A stretch of DNA of 64,000 nucleotides from Christiangramia lutea (GTDB lineage Bacteria > Bacteroidota > Bacteroidia > Flavobacteriales > Flavobacteriaceae): positions 204,833 through 268,832 of the forward strand of contig NZ_JAKVTV010000005.1 in assembly GCF_022489035.1 (NCBI RefSeq), given 5' to 3'. A program made the translations under genes and the position numbers. Under the pieces are notes generated by a model. The model was given only the letters and a program-made list of their open reading frames with translations, did no database searches and had not been told where the DNA came from. Positions within the stretch are counted from its first letter, which is position 1; every line of letters starts with the position of its first letter. Shown one piece after another: positions 1 to 9,015 of this stretch.

Positions 1-774
1 GATCGAAACTTTAATCCGTTTCAGCAGGAAAGTGCTCCAAAATCTCCATTTTCCGGAGGTGGTGGAGGATATAAAAGAGATAAACATCCGGAATGGGAAA
101 GTCTTTACTCGGGAATGCAATCTGAAACTGAAACCGAAGTAGATATTCGGCAGATAGAATTTGAAAGTGAAGAAGTCACCGGGAATTTATTCGGAGCAAA
201 AGAAGAGCAAACCGAAAAATCCACATTCCAGGTTCAGAAGAAATATATCGTTTCAACTTTAAAGAGCGGGATCCTGGTTATAGATCAGCACAGGGCTCAT
301 ACCAGAGTGCTTTATGAAGAGTTGCTGAAGAATATAACAGTTTCATCTGCAGTGAGTCAGCAGCTGTTATTTCCTTTAAGACTTCAGTTCAATCATCACG
401 AGGTGGAGATGCTGAAGGAGATCAAGGAATCCCTTGAACAAACCGGATTCATTTTTTCTGAGATCAAAAAAGATGAGGTTGAGATTACGGGAATTCCAAC
501 CCTGATTTCTGAAAGTGAAGTGGAGATCCTGTTAGAAAAGTTACTGGCCGATTTCGAAAAAGATGTGCCCGATAATGGCTTTTCTCAAACCGATCTGCTG
601 GCCAAGTCTTTAGCGAATTCCATGGCGGTAAGGTCTGGAACGCTATTGAATTCAGCAGAACAACAACATATTCTAAATAGACTTTTTGCCTGTAAAGAAC
701 CGGCACTGAGTCCTTTTAATAAAACAGTGTTCACTACTTTATCTGTAGATGAACTGGATAAAAAATTTGCCTGA
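1..774 (+). CDS. mutL: DNA mismatch repair protein MutL, C-terminal part (5' end outside window)
   Basis: The frame is open from base 1, so this is the last 257 codons of a longer gene. It holds a low-complexity Gly/Pro-rich linker followed by the MutL C-terminal dimerisation domain. MutL couples MutS mismatch recognition to strand removal. In the family, the nuclease-competent form carries DQHA(X)2E(X)4E; here the same place reads DQHRAHTRVLYEE, so the first metal-binding Glu is Thr. The C-terminal tail reads FACKEPALSPFNKT rather than the usual CPHGRP. I infer that the intrinsic endonuclease is probably absent. The stop overlaps the start of the next gene (TGATG), suggesting cotranscription with the rhomboid genes. 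Confidence 0.9.
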   Translation, partial: DRNFNPFQQESAPKSPFSGGGGGYKRDKHPEWESLYSGMQSETETEVDIRQIEFESEEVTGNLFGAKEEQTEKSTFQVQKKYIVSTLKSGILVIDQHRAHTRVLYEELLKNITVSSAVSQQLLFPLRLQFNHHEVEMLKEIKESLEQTGFIFSEIKKDEVEITGIPTLISESEVEILLEKLLADFEKDVPDNGFSQTDLLAKSLANSMAVRSGTLLNSAEQQHILNRLFACKEPALSPFNKTVFTTLSVDELDKKFA

Positions 775-1535
775 TGGGAAGAATGACTGAAACCGTAAAG
801 GTTTTACTTATAATTAATGTAATATTCTTTATTGGAAGCCAGTTAATTGGTGATGTAGCTTATGAGTATTTCGCTTTATGGTTTGTAAAACACACTAATT
901 TCCAGGTATGGCAGATCGTTTCTCATATGTTCATGCATGGAGGTTTTATGCATATACTTTTTAACATGTATGCATTATGGGCATTCGGTAGCCCAATAGA
1001 GCAGATGCTGGGCCAGAAACGTTTTTTAATTTTTTATTTTGGAGCCGGAATAGGTGCAGCCTTTCTGCATACGTTGGTGAATTTTTATGCCTATCAGAAT
1101 GGGGCAAATGAATTCCTGGAAATTGGATATACCCCGGCAGAGGTAGCCGATTTTCTTCAGGAAGCAGCTAGATCTGCCGCGGCAACCGGACAGTATAGTT
1201 ATCCTTCAGGACTGGATGCAGACGCGGTAGGTTCTATGGTAGAATCTTACGCTACCCCGGCGGTTGGAGCTTCGGGTGCAATATATGGTATACTGGTAGC
1301 GTTCGGGATGATGTTTCCAAATGTAGAGTTATTTTTACTGTTTGTACCGGTTCCAATTAAGGCGAAGTATTTTATTCCCGGACTAATTATCTTAGATTTG
1401 TTTTCCGGTGTTACTGGATATTCCATCTTTGGAGGATCCATTGCCCACTTTGCCCACGTAGGTGGCGCCTTATTCGGCTTTTTAATGATGTACTACTGGA
1501 AAAAGAACCAGTTTAATGATAATCGCTGGTATTGA
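774..1535 (+). CDS. Rhomboid family intramembrane serine protease (first of two)
   Basis: A 253-residue inner-membrane protein with about six membrane segments. The rhomboid signatures are present: HILFN in an early helix, GASG with the nucleophile Ser at about residue 167, and AHVGG with the partner His at about 228. It should cleave membrane-spanning substrates within the bilayer; the substrate is unknown. Unusual is a roughly 50-residue Ala/Ser/Gly-rich soluble insert (about residues 108-160) just before the catalytic Ser helix. The ATG at 774 overlaps the mutL stop; a second ATG nine bases on (MTETVKV) is an equally possible start. It is translationally coupled to a second rhomboid downstream. 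Confidence 0.9.
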   Translation: MGRMTETVKVLLIINVIFFIGSQLIGDVAYEYFALWFVKHTNFQVWQIVSHMFMHGGFMHILFNMYALWAFGSPIEQMLGQKRFLIFYFGAGIGAAFLHTLVNFYAYQNGANEFLEIGYTPAEVADFLQEAARSAAATGQYSYPSGLDADAVGSMVESYATPAVGASGAIYGILVAFGMMFPNVELFLLFVPVPIKAKYFIPGLIILDLFSGVTGYSIFGGSIAHFAHVGGALFGFLMMYYWKKNQFNDNRWY

Positions 1536-2440
1536 TGAAATCATCAGATAGATTAAGATATAAGATCCAGACCGCTACGGTCACTGAAAAGCTCATTGCG
1601 ATCAATGTGCTGGTCTTTATATTGTTCTTTTTGTTCAGGACCATAGCCTATCTTTTTCAACTACCTTCAGATTTCCTTATAGAATGGTTCGTTTTTCCAA
1701 AGGAGCCAATGGAGTTTTTGTTGAAGCCATGGTCCATAATTACTTATTCCTTCTTGCATAGCGGTATATGGCATATACTTTCTAATATGCTGATACTTTA
1801 TTTCTCAGGTATTTATTTCCTTAACTATTTCAGCCCAAAAAGACTTTTGAATTATTACTTCCTGGGGGTGATCATAGGTGCGTTGGTCTATATGCTTAGT
1901 TATAACCTTTTCCCGGCTTTCCAGGGAACAGGAAAATCTTATTTAATGGGTGCCTCTGCCGGAGTTATGGCAGTGCTTATAGGTATAGCTTCGCATATCC
2001 CGAATATGCGGGTTAGGCTGATGTTAATAGGCAGCATCAAGTTCTGGTGGATCGCAGCCTTCCTGGTGGTAATCGATATTATTCAGATTCCTATGGGAAA
2101 TGCAGGTGGGCATCTGGCGCATTTAGGTGGAGCGGCCTTAGGTTATCTATATACCAATCAGCTAAAAAAAGGGAACGATATTGGGAAATGGTTTGAAAAT
2201 ATTATGGATTACATAGCATCCCTTTTCAAGCCTAGAGAGCGTAAAGCTAAAATGAAGACTGTTCATAGAACCGGTAAAACATCCAGAAGTACAAAAAGCA
2301 CTTCAGGAAAAAGCAATTTCAATAAAGATGAAAAGCAGAAGAGGGTAGATGCTATACTGGATAAGATCAGTAAAAGTGGATATGAAAGTCTTAGTAAAGC
2401 TGAAAAGGACTTTTTATTTCAGGCCGGAAAAGAAGATTAA
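1535..2440 (+). CDS. Rhomboid family intramembrane serine protease (second of two)
   Basis: About 301 residues. The N-terminal two thirds is a rhomboid core with WHILSNM, GASAG (nucleophile Ser about 141; the usual GxSG is GxSA) and HLAHLGG (His about 196), so the Ser-His dyad is complete. A basic, Ser/Lys-rich cytoplasmic tail follows from about residue 225. It ends in a short helical motif (DAILDKISKSGYESLSKAEK) typical of the C-terminal extension of Bacteroidetes rhomboids. The ATG at 1535 overlaps the upstream TGA; a TTG immediately before it could also serve. It sits in the mutL-rhomboid-rhomboid-EEP run with no gaps. Confidence 0.9.
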   Translation: MKSSDRLRYKIQTATVTEKLIAINVLVFILFFLFRTIAYLFQLPSDFLIEWFVFPKEPMEFLLKPWSIITYSFLHSGIWHILSNMLILYFSGIYFLNYFSPKRLLNYYFLGVIIGALVYMLSYNLFPAFQGTGKSYLMGASAGVMAVLIGIASHIPNMRVRLMLIGSIKFWWIAAFLVVIDIIQIPMGNAGGHLAHLGGAALGYLYTNQLKKGNDIGKWFENIMDYIASLFKPRERKAKMKTVHRTGKTSRSTKSTSGKSNFNKDEKQKRVDAILDKISKSGYESLSKAEKDFLFQAGKED

Positions 2441-3475
2441 ATGAAGAAACTGAGCCTGTTTGATAAATTTATATTTATCCTGAATTCTCTTGCGGCAACC
2501 GCCTTGTTGTTTTCTTATTTATTACCGTTAATTCCTCCAAAATCCTTTCCCTTACTTTCGGTTCTAAGCCTTGGCGTTCCAGTGCTTATTATTCTTAATG
2601 TTCTATTCCTGGTGTATTGGGTGTTGAGGTTTAAACGGCAGATGCTTTTATCTCTTTTGATCTTATTGCTGGGGTATAATTATGTACTGGGGTTTGTGAA
2701 GGTTTCAGATTCTGAAATCGATGAAAATAACTCAGCCGATCTTTCCCTGATGAGTTATAACGTAAGGATGTTTAATGCCTACGAATGGTCTGATCGAAAA
2801 GATATTCCTGAAAAGATCACCGATTTTATAAAAGAAAAGAATCCTGATATACTTTGTGTGCAGGAGCACTACGTTGGTGCTGCCGAGCTGTCCAAGGTAT
2901 ATCCCTATGAGTACGTAAAACTAAAGGGTAAGAATGCCGAATTTGGATCTGCTATTTTCTCTAAGTTTCCAATCGTAAACACGGCCTCTCTTGATTTTCC
3001 TCATGACGGCAATAATAATGCTATTTATGCAGATGTGGTTATTGATAAAAAAGATACGGTACGCGTATTTAATGTGCATTTCCAATCCTTAAATATCAAG
3101 CCTGGAATTGATGATCTTCAGAAGGAGGATTCGAAAAAGTTACTGGGAAGAATTGGTTATGGCTTCTCTTTGCAACAGGAACAGGCTGAAATGCTGATGG
3201 AAGATCTTCAGAAATCACCTTACAAAACCATTATTGCCGGAGATTTCAATAATACCAGTTTTTCGTATATCTATAATTTGATCAAGCAGGACGGCAGATT
3301 TAATGACGCCTTCCTGGAAGCGGGTAGCGGTTTTGGAAAAAGCTTTAAGCTGGATTATTTTCCGTTACGTATAGATTTTCTTTTGATTGAAAATGAATTG
3401 TCTATTAAGGAGTTTAAGAAATACGAGATCGATTATTCCGATCATTACCCGGTTCTAACCAAGATCGGGCTTTAA
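2441..3475 (+). CDS. Endonuclease/exonuclease/phosphatase (EEP) family hydrolase with N-terminal membrane segments
   Basis: 344 residues: three hydrophobic segments in the first 90 residues anchor a DNase I-like EEP domain. Family motifs in order are MSYNVRMFN, DILCVQEH (metal-binding Glu), FNVHFQS, IAGDFNN, RIDFLL and SDHYPVL (catalytic Asp-His). All catalytic positions are intact. The family includes nucleases and phospho-/sphingomyelin diesterases, and the substrate cannot be read from sequence. It starts one base after the previous stop, so it is the last gene of the mutL-rhomboid run. Its 3' end overlaps the convergent WbqC gene by 21 bases. Confidence 0.9.
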   Translation: MKKLSLFDKFIFILNSLAATALLFSYLLPLIPPKSFPLLSVLSLGVPVLIILNVLFLVYWVLRFKRQMLLSLLILLLGYNYVLGFVKVSDSEIDENNSADLSLMSYNVRMFNAYEWSDRKDIPEKITDFIKEKNPDILCVQEHYVGAAELSKVYPYEYVKLKGKNAEFGSAIFSKFPIVNTASLDFPHDGNNNAIYADVVIDKKDTVRVFNVHFQSLNIKPGIDDLQKEDSKKLLGRIGYGFSLQQEQAEMLMEDLQKSPYKTIIAGDFNNTSFSYIYNLIKQDGRFNDAFLEAGSGFGKSFKLDYFPLRIDFLLIENELSIKEFKKYEIDYSDHYPVLTKIGL

Positions 3476-4105
3476 TTCCTGTGACAGCAGGTAATCTAAG
3501 GAAGCATTTCCTTCATTAAAGATCAGGTCCAGAATACATAAATTCGACAAAAAACCTCTTTTTTCTTCAAAAACCTGGGTGTATTTCGAATTCTCAAATC
3601 CAAGATCAGATTTGGCATTTATCAATGCCCTGTAATTCATTTTATCTTCAGGATTCAGAATGAATTCATCAGTTTTTTCAAATTTCCAGTCAATCTGAAG
3701 GCTTTCTGCCACAAAATCCATGCACCTATAATTGAAGTCCATAAGGAATTTATACTTCTTATGATATAATGGATATAGATCGTCCTCGTAAAATTCAAAG
3801 AATGGCGAAGTCTGGTAGGAAGCTTTAAAAGCCCTCCAGTGCTGTAGCTGCCAGTCGAAATCATTTTCTATCTGTACATCCTTATATTTCTGATGACCTT
3901 TTGTCTTCAATCCCAGAGCAGAACTATGTTTTATAGGAATGTTCAGGGTAAGCTTTCCATTGGCATCATAGATATACATTCTGTTTCTATAGGTTTGCTT
4001 CTGGTAATTATCCTCATTTTCGAAGTAAAGCTGTTCAACTTTTGCAATAGCTGTCCATTGGCTTATTGGCCCAAAATAGGAGGGATGTAATAGCACAGGT
4101 TTCAT
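3455..4105 (-). CDS. WbqC family protein
   Basis: 216 residues, cytoplasmic. The N-terminus (PVLLHPSYFGPISQW) and the NRMYIYDANGKLTLNIPIKH region match the WbqC-like family, whose members occur in O-antigen/glycan loci; their chemistry is not established. In flavobacteria this gene regularly follows lepB, as here, with five bases between the two. It is the last gene of the parA-parB-DUF5683-dapB-lepB-wbqC run on this strand. Its end overlaps the convergent EEP gene. Confidence 0.8.
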   Translation of the reverse strand: MKPVLLHPSYFGPISQWTAIAKVEQLYFENEDNYQKQTYRNRMYIYDANGKLTLNIPIKHSSALGLKTKGHQKYKDVQIENDFDWQLQHWRAFKASYQTSPFFEFYEDDLYPLYHKKYKFLMDFNYRCMDFVAESLQIDWKFEKTDEFILNPEDKMNYRALINAKSDLGFENSKYTQVFEEKRGFLSNLCILDLIFNEGNASLDYLLSQELKPDLG

Positions 4106-4110
4106 AAACT

Positions 4111-5676
4111 CTAAGCTTCTTCTCTACGTTTTTTAAAATATCTCCATCCGAAGAAAATTACCAGGATAATAAGGAAATAGGGAAGGAAAGAAGTTGGTTC
4201 TCCGTCACCTTTAACGGTAGTGAAAACTCTTTCCCATCTTATCTTATCGAAGCCGCTGGCATTTGAATCCCAGCTAAGCCAGATAAAAACAGGTTTTCCA
4301 ACTACATGGTTCTCCGGAACATAACCCCAGGTACGGCTGTCTTCAGAATTATTCCGGTTATCACCCATCATCCAGTAGTAGTTCTGTTTAAAGGTGTATT
4401 TGTCTATAGGAGAGCCATTCAATAGAACCTGGGTGCCATTGATACTTAGCTTATTGTTCAGGCCAAATTCTTCACCTTCATAAGTCTCAATGATCTCCTT
4501 ATAAAAGGCCATGGTTTCTGGAGTGATATCTACAGTTACACCTTTTTTAGGAATATAGATGGGTCCGAAATTGTCATTATTCCAGTTCCTTTTTCTATCG
4601 TTCGGGAAGAGGCTGGCATTTTTAACCCCTGCGGAATCTACATATCTTCTTATGGAAGCGACGTTAGGATGACTTTTGAAAAGTTCATAATTCTCATCTG
4701 AAAGAGACTGAATAAAGAAGCCGTTATTTTCCAGGTAACCAAAACCATCGGTAATATCATAGCGTTTATAAAGTACCTGTGGATTGAATCGCTGCCCTTT
4801 GGTTTTTCCTATATAGGAGAATTGTGGCTTAGCACGGTCTGGGAGTTGTAATTGCTCCCCATTTATATGCACGTAACCATCCACAACCGAAAGTGAATCT
4901 CCCGGAACACCCACCGCTCTCTTAACGTAATTAGATTTTTTGTCTATAGGTTTTTTAAAATGTTTGCCAGACCTATCATGGAACTTTCGCACCGTATCTA
5001 CAGGCCAGTTAAAGACCACAATATCGTTTCTTTCAATATTCTCGAATCCAGGGAATCTGAAATAAGGAATTTGAGGTTTATTCAGATAAGATTTGACACC
5101 AAGCACTGGAATAGTATCATGTACCATTGGGAAAGCAACGGAAGTTCCCGGTACCCGGGCTCCATAATGAAACTTGCTTACAAATAGGAAATCACCAACC
5201 AGCAGGGTCTTCTCAAGAGAGGAGGTGGGAATGGTGAACGGTTGCATGAAATAAGTATGCACGATGGTAGCTGCAATAACTGCGAATAGGATAGAACTTA
5301 TCCATTCCCCGGCTTCTGTGCGTGGCTTGAGATCCCTGTCTACTATATAGGCATCATTGGTGGCATAGTTTACATAGTAGATGTAAAGGCCCAGAGTTAG
5401 AATCACCGCAAAAGTTTCGGCAGTCGAGTTCCGACCAAAACTACGAATGGTTTCTACCCAAATTACTGGTATAATGATGAGGTTTACAATGGGTATGAAC
5501 ATTAATATCACCCACCACCATGGCCTGTTTATGATCTTCATTAATACTAATGCGTTATAAACAGGAATTGCCGCTTCCCAGGCTTTTCTGCCTGCTCTTT
5601 GATAAAGTTTCCAGGTTCCCAAAAAATGAACTACCTGTAAAAGCAGGAAGAAAATGAACCATTCGGTAAATGTCAT
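4111..5676 (-). CDS. lepB: Signal peptidase I
   Basis: 521 residues, about twice the length of E. coli-type minimal enzymes but normal for Bacteroidetes. The first 110 residues hold several hydrophobic helices resembling DUF5684. The S26 peptidase core follows: the nucleophile Ser at about 153 in IPTSSLEKTL, the general-base Lys at about 252 in NYVKRAVGVPGD, and the late box MMGDNRNNSEDSR. A long insert lies between the Lys box and the GDN box. A membrane helix (FLPYFLIILVIFFGWRYF) closes the protein. It removes signal peptides on the periplasmic side of the inner membrane. It is followed directly by wbqC and preceded by dapB. Confidence 0.95.
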   Translation of the reverse strand: MTFTEWFIFFLLLQVVHFLGTWKLYQRAGRKAWEAAIPVYNALVLMKIINRPWWWVILMFIPIVNLIIIPVIWVETIRSFGRNSTAETFAVILTLGLYIYYVNYATNDAYIVDRDLKPRTEAGEWISSILFAVIAATIVHTYFMQPFTIPTSSLEKTLLVGDFLFVSKFHYGARVPGTSVAFPMVHDTIPVLGVKSYLNKPQIPYFRFPGFENIERNDIVVFNWPVDTVRKFHDRSGKHFKKPIDKKSNYVKRAVGVPGDSLSVVDGYVHINGEQLQLPDRAKPQFSYIGKTKGQRFNPQVLYKRYDITDGFGYLENNGFFIQSLSDENYELFKSHPNVASIRRYVDSAGVKNASLFPNDRKRNWNNDNFGPIYIPKKGVTVDITPETMAFYKEIIETYEGEEFGLNNKLSINGTQVLLNGSPIDKYTFKQNYYWMMGDNRNNSEDSRTWGYVPENHVVGKPVFIWLSWDSNASGFDKIRWERVFTTVKGDGEPTSFLPYFLIILVIFFGWRYFKKRREEA

Positions 5677-5728
5677 AATTATATATTCTTTAGCGTATTA
5701 GGCAGAAAATAGGCCTAAATGTTACATT

Positions 5729-6448
5729 TTAATTTTTAAAAAGTTCGGAAAGTACATCCTTCATCGTGAAAATTCCCGACTTATCTTTTAAGTATTCAGC
5801 AGCAACCACGGCACCCAATGCAAATCCCTTTCTCGACTTTGCTGTATGGGTGATCTCGATCTTGTCGATCTCAGAATCATAAGTTACGGTGTGAGTTCCA
5901 GGAACGTTTTCTTCTCTTTTGGCAAAAATCGGAATTTCATCCGCATCGGCATCTTCGAGTTGCCAGCCCTTTAATTTTGAATTTTCCTGAAGTATCTGTT
6001 GAGCCAGGGAAATTGCCGTTCCACTGGGAGCATCAAGTTTCTGGGTATGGTGAATTTCCTCGATCTCTACCGAGTAATCTTCCAGACCCTGCATCATTTT
6101 TGCCAATTTTTGGTTGAGCTCAAAAAATACATTTACCCCTAAGCTGAAATTTGAAGCGTAGATAAATGCTGAATTTTCTTCATTACAGATCTTTTTAGCT
6201 TTTTCGTAATTGTCTAACCAGCCGGTGGTTCCGCTCACTACAGGAATGTTATTTCTAAAACAGGTAGAAATGTTTTTAAAGGCTGCATCGGGAATGCTGA
6301 AATCTATAGCAACATCTATTTTAGATCCATCCAGCTCATGATTATCGATGTCGTCACTAACTTTAAGAACAACCTCATGTCCGCGGTCTTCCGCGATCTT
6401 TTCTATGGTTTTACCCATTCTTCCATAACCCAAGAGAGCGATATTCAT
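5729..6448 (-). CDS. dapB: 4-hydroxy-tetrahydrodipicolinate reductase
   Basis: 239 residues, normal length. DapB reduces hydroxy-tetrahydrodipicolinate with NAD(P)H in the diaminopimelate/lysine pathway. Motifs seen are the nucleotide-binding GYGRMGKT at the N-terminus, SGTTGW, the ASNFSLGVNVF segment, and the catalytic HHTQKLDAPSGTA (His and Lys both present). A single base separates it from the DUF5683 gene upstream, and 52 bases separate it from lepB downstream. Confidence 0.96.
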   Translation of the reverse strand: MNIALLGYGRMGKTIEKIAEDRGHEVVLKVSDDIDNHELDGSKIDVAIDFSIPDAAFKNISTCFRNNIPVVSGTTGWLDNYEKAKKICNEENSAFIYASNFSLGVNVFFELNQKLAKMMQGLEDYSVEIEEIHHTQKLDAPSGTAISLAQQILQENSKLKGWQLEDADADEIPIFAKREENVPGTHTVTYDSEIDKIEITHTAKSRKGFALGAVVAAEYLKDKSGIFTMKDVLSELFKN

Positions 6449-6449
6449 A

Positions 6450-7040
6450 TTAGAATCTGTAATTAAGTGTAAGTCCGTAATTGGTTTTTCCGGTTAAGGC
6501 GTCGAAATCAAGACCTGGTTTAACCGAAAGATCTTCATCTACATTAAACTGTCTTAAATGGGCTTCAACGTTGGCATCAATGATATTCAGCACATAGACA
6601 CCTACAGTTACCAGTATAGAGATCTCTTTATTTTTTTGAAAAAGCTCCTGTGCTCGAATCAAACCTTCGGTGGAAATCCTTCCCTCATACTCATCTGGCC
6701 TGCCAGCAAGTCGGTCTTTATAGGCATTACGGTAACTATCATATTCTTTATCATTGTGTAAATAATAGGCAATACCCGTTCCAATTCCGGCATAGGCGAT
6801 AGGGATCTTCCAGTAACTTCCGTTATAAGCCTGTCCCAGACCTGGTAAAACTGCAGAATAGAAAGCGGCTTTAGCCGGAGCAAGAGCATTGTATGGCTCG
6901 TATTCTTTTTCTCGCTGTTCTCTTTTTAATTCCCTTTTTGATTTCTTTTCAGGCGTAACAAGTAAAGAATCTTGTTGTGCTGAAGCAACCGAAAGGAAGA
7001 ACAGGAAGAAGAATGAAAAGAAGTAAGGTTTAAGCTTCAC
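6450..7040 (-). CDS. DUF5683 domain-containing membrane protein
   Basis: 196 residues. A signal peptide (FFFLFFLSVASAQ) is followed by a short charged linker rich in Lys/Arg/Glu. The conserved core then reads ALAPAKAAFYSAVLPGLGQAY, followed by hydrophobic helices and YLHNDKEYDSYRNAY. This is the DUF5683 family, of unknown function, found between parB and dapB in many flavobacteria. Its start overlaps the end of parB by 11 bases, so it is translationally coupled to parB. Confidence 0.85.
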   Translation of the reverse strand: MKLKPYFFSFFFLFFLSVASAQQDSLLVTPEKKSKRELKREQREKEYEPYNALAPAKAAFYSAVLPGLGQAYNGSYWKIPIAYAGIGTGIAYYLHNDKEYDSYRNAYKDRLAGRPDEYEGRISTEGLIRAQELFQKNKEISILVTVGVYVLNIIDANVEAHLRQFNVDEDLSVKPGLDFDALTGKTNYGLTLNYRF

Positions 7041-7932
7041 CCCGGATTAGTTTTTTGATCCTTTCGAAATCTTCTTCGGAAGAAAATGGTATAGTTAGTT
7101 TTCCGCTACCTTTTTTGGTAACCTTTACATCTACTTTGGTTCCCAGATATTCATTGAATTCCTTGATCCCCTTTTTATAGGTTTTCGGTACAGAGACTTT
7201 TTTCGCAGTTTTTGCAGGCTTACCATCTGAGTTCAATTCACGAACCAAAACCTCAGTTTCACGTACAGATAATGACTTTTCAATAATTTTTTCGTAGATC
7301 TCAAGCTGTTTCTGGGTGTCATCGATATTGATAAGAGCCCTGCCATGTCCCATACTTAAAAAACCATCTCTCATTCCTGTTTGAATGATAGGATCGAGTT
7401 TTAGGAGTCTCAGATAGTTGGCAATCGTAGACCTGTTTTTCCCAATGCGCTCACTTAACTGTTCCTGAGTAAGCTGAATCTCATCGATCAATCTTTGATA
7501 AGAAAGGGATATCTCGATAGGATCAAGATCCTGTCTTTGTATATTTTCAACCAGGGCCATTTCCAGCGATTCTTGGTCATTAGCTATCCTGATATAAGCA
7601 GGAACGGTTTTTAATCCAACCAGTTTGGAGGCTCTGAATCTTCTTTCTCCTGAAACAAGCTGGTATTTGTCAAAATCCAGTTTTCTAACCGTGATAGGCT
7701 GAATTACTCCTAATTCACGGATAGAGGAAGCAAGTTCCTTCAGTGATTCTTCGTTAAAACTTGTTCTTGGCTGGAATGGATTAACTTCAATGGAAGATAA
7801 TTCCAGTTCTACAATATGGCCAACCAGTTTGTCGGCATTTTTATCCTCTGCAGATTTTATATCATTATCAGGGTCTTTCAGCAGCGCCGAAAGTCCTCTT
7901 CCCAAAGCTTGTTTTCTGGTAGCCTTCGCCAT
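7030..7932 (-). CDS. parB: Chromosome partitioning protein ParB (Spo0J type)
   Basis: 300 residues. The N-terminus ALGRGLSALL is typical. The CTPase/parS-clamp domain includes NPFQPR and GERRFRA. A helix-turn-helix (LTQEQLSERIGKNRSTIANY) contacts parS, and a C-terminal dimerisation segment follows. It works with ParA in chromosome segregation. The gene starts five bases after the parA stop. The segment encoding SVRETEVLVREL is conserved in the family and makes a chance half parS-like sequence (see rejected items). Confidence 0.96.
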   Translation of the reverse strand: MAKATRKQALGRGLSALLKDPDNDIKSAEDKNADKLVGHIVELELSSIEVNPFQPRTSFNEESLKELASSIRELGVIQPITVRKLDFDKYQLVSGERRFRASKLVGLKTVPAYIRIANDQESLEMALVENIQRQDLDPIEISLSYQRLIDEIQLTQEQLSERIGKNRSTIANYLRLLKLDPIIQTGMRDGFLSMGHGRALINIDDTQKQLEIYEKIIEKSLSVRETEVLVRELNSDGKPAKTAKKVSVPKTYKKGIKEFNEYLGTKVDVKVTKKGSGKLTIPFSSEEDFERIKKLIRGEA

Positions 7933-7937
7933 TTGTA

Positions 7938-8699
7938 CTAGTTTTTCTTTATAATTTCATGTGCCAGGCTTAAATAATTGCTGGCTCCTTTGCTGGAAGC
8001 ATCATAGTTTATAATGCTTTCTCCGTAACTGGGCGCTTCACTTAAACGTACATTTCGCTGAATGATTGTTTCAAACACCATTTCGTCAAAATGTTTTTTT
8101 ACTTCTTCCACAACCTGGTTAGAAAGTCTCAATCTTGAATCATACATGGTTAATAAAAGACCTTCAATATCCAGTTTATTGTTATGGATCTTCTGTACAC
8201 TTTTTATCGTATTAAGCAGTTTACCAAGACCTTCCAGGGCAAAATACTCACATTGAATAGGGATGATCACCGAATCTGACGCCGTTAGGGCGTTCAGGGT
8301 TAATAATCCCAGGGAAGGTGCACAATCGATAAGTATAAAATCATACAGGTCGCGCAAAGGCTCGATTGCCTTTTTAAGCATGGACTCCCTGTTTTCCTGA
8401 TCTACAAGTTCAATTTCTATGGCAACCAGGTCTATATGGGCTGGTATAATATCCAGATTTGGAGAGCTGGTCTTTTGAATGGCATCTTCAGCTTTTATGG
8501 AGTGTTCCAGTAGCTGATAGGTTCCATTTTCCACCTCTTCAACATCAATTCCAAGGCCTGAAGTAGCATTGGCCTGAGGATCGGCATCAATCAATAATAT
8601 CTTTTTTTCCAGAACCCCAAGAGAAGCCGCAAGGTTCACAGATGTTGTGGTTTTTCCCACGCCTCCCTTCTGGTTGGCAATAGCAATGATTTTACCCAT
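7938..8699 (-). CDS. parA: Chromosome partitioning ATPase ParA (Soj type)
   Basis: 253 residues. A deviant Walker A lies at residues 10-18 (KGGVGKTTT). Walker A' DADPQANAT and the DFILIDCAPSLG box are also present. There is no N-terminal helix-turn-helix, so this is the chromosomal Soj type rather than a plasmid type Ia ParA. It is first in the run parA-parB-DUF5683-dapB-lepB-wbqC. Upstream (minus-strand sense) is an AT-rich leader with a near -7 box (TACCTTTC). Confidence 0.96.
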   Translation of the reverse strand: MGKIIAIANQKGGVGKTTTSVNLAASLGVLEKKILLIDADPQANATSGLGIDVEEVENGTYQLLEHSIKAEDAIQKTSSPNLDIIPAHIDLVAIEIELVDQENRESMLKKAIEPLRDLYDFILIDCAPSLGLLTLNALTASDSVIIPIQCEYFALEGLGKLLNTIKSVQKIHNNKLDIEGLLLTMYDSRLRLSNQVVEEVKKHFDEMVFETIIQRNVRLSEAPSYGESIINYDASSKGASNYLSLAHEIIKKN

Positions 8700-8779
8700 T
8701 AAAAACGTATGATTTTTGAAAGGTAAAAATACAATTTATTATAGGTTTAGAAAATGAAATTGTTAACAGCTTCTAAAGA

Positions 8780-8826
8780 AAAAACCGGATAAGTTCCTAG
8801 TAAATTCGGGACTTTCTCCGGTTTTT
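8780..8826 (-). terminator. Rho-independent terminator-like hairpin
   Basis: AAAAACCGGA (8780-8789) pairs perfectly with TCCGGTTTTT (8817-8826) around a 27-base loop. It is bidirectional, with A and T runs on the two sides. By position it would end transcripts from the minus-strand gene at 9016-10212 before parA. The long loop lowers confidence. Confidence 0.6.
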
Positions 8827-8873
8827 AATATTTTCTTCAGATTTTTTGTTGAAAACTGAAAAAATAAGAAGCT

Positions 8874-8940
8874 CTATTTGCCCTTTTTCGACTTGATCAT
8901 CTGTTCAAGCATATTCCACATTTCTTCCTGAAATTCTTCA
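8874..8940 (-). pseudogene. Stranded duplicate of the 3' end of an SDR oxidoreductase gene
   Basis: On the minus strand this reads EEMWNMLEQMIKSKKGK followed by a TAG stop. It is nearly the same as the C-terminus of the SDR gene at 10349-11230 (EEMWDMLEQMIKSKKQK, TAA). By hand alignment 51 of 56 bases match (8884-8939 against 10359-10414). Upstream of this tail the similarity stops and there is no reading frame of useful length. It is therefore a remnant: either the last piece of a lost SDR copy next to parA, or a short duplication made when the gene between the two copies arrived. Confidence 0.75.
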
Positions 8941-9015
8941 GAAATAGCAATTAATAGAAACTTTAAATTATAGATTCTAGAAAAGACATTGTTCTATTTT
9001 TGAATATCAGAAAAC

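Noticed and set aside
7254..7269. parS-like half site inside parB (GTTTCACGT)
   Set aside because: Only the left half of TGTTTCACGTGAAACA is matched; the right half diverges, and the bases encode the conserved SVRETE segment of ParB.
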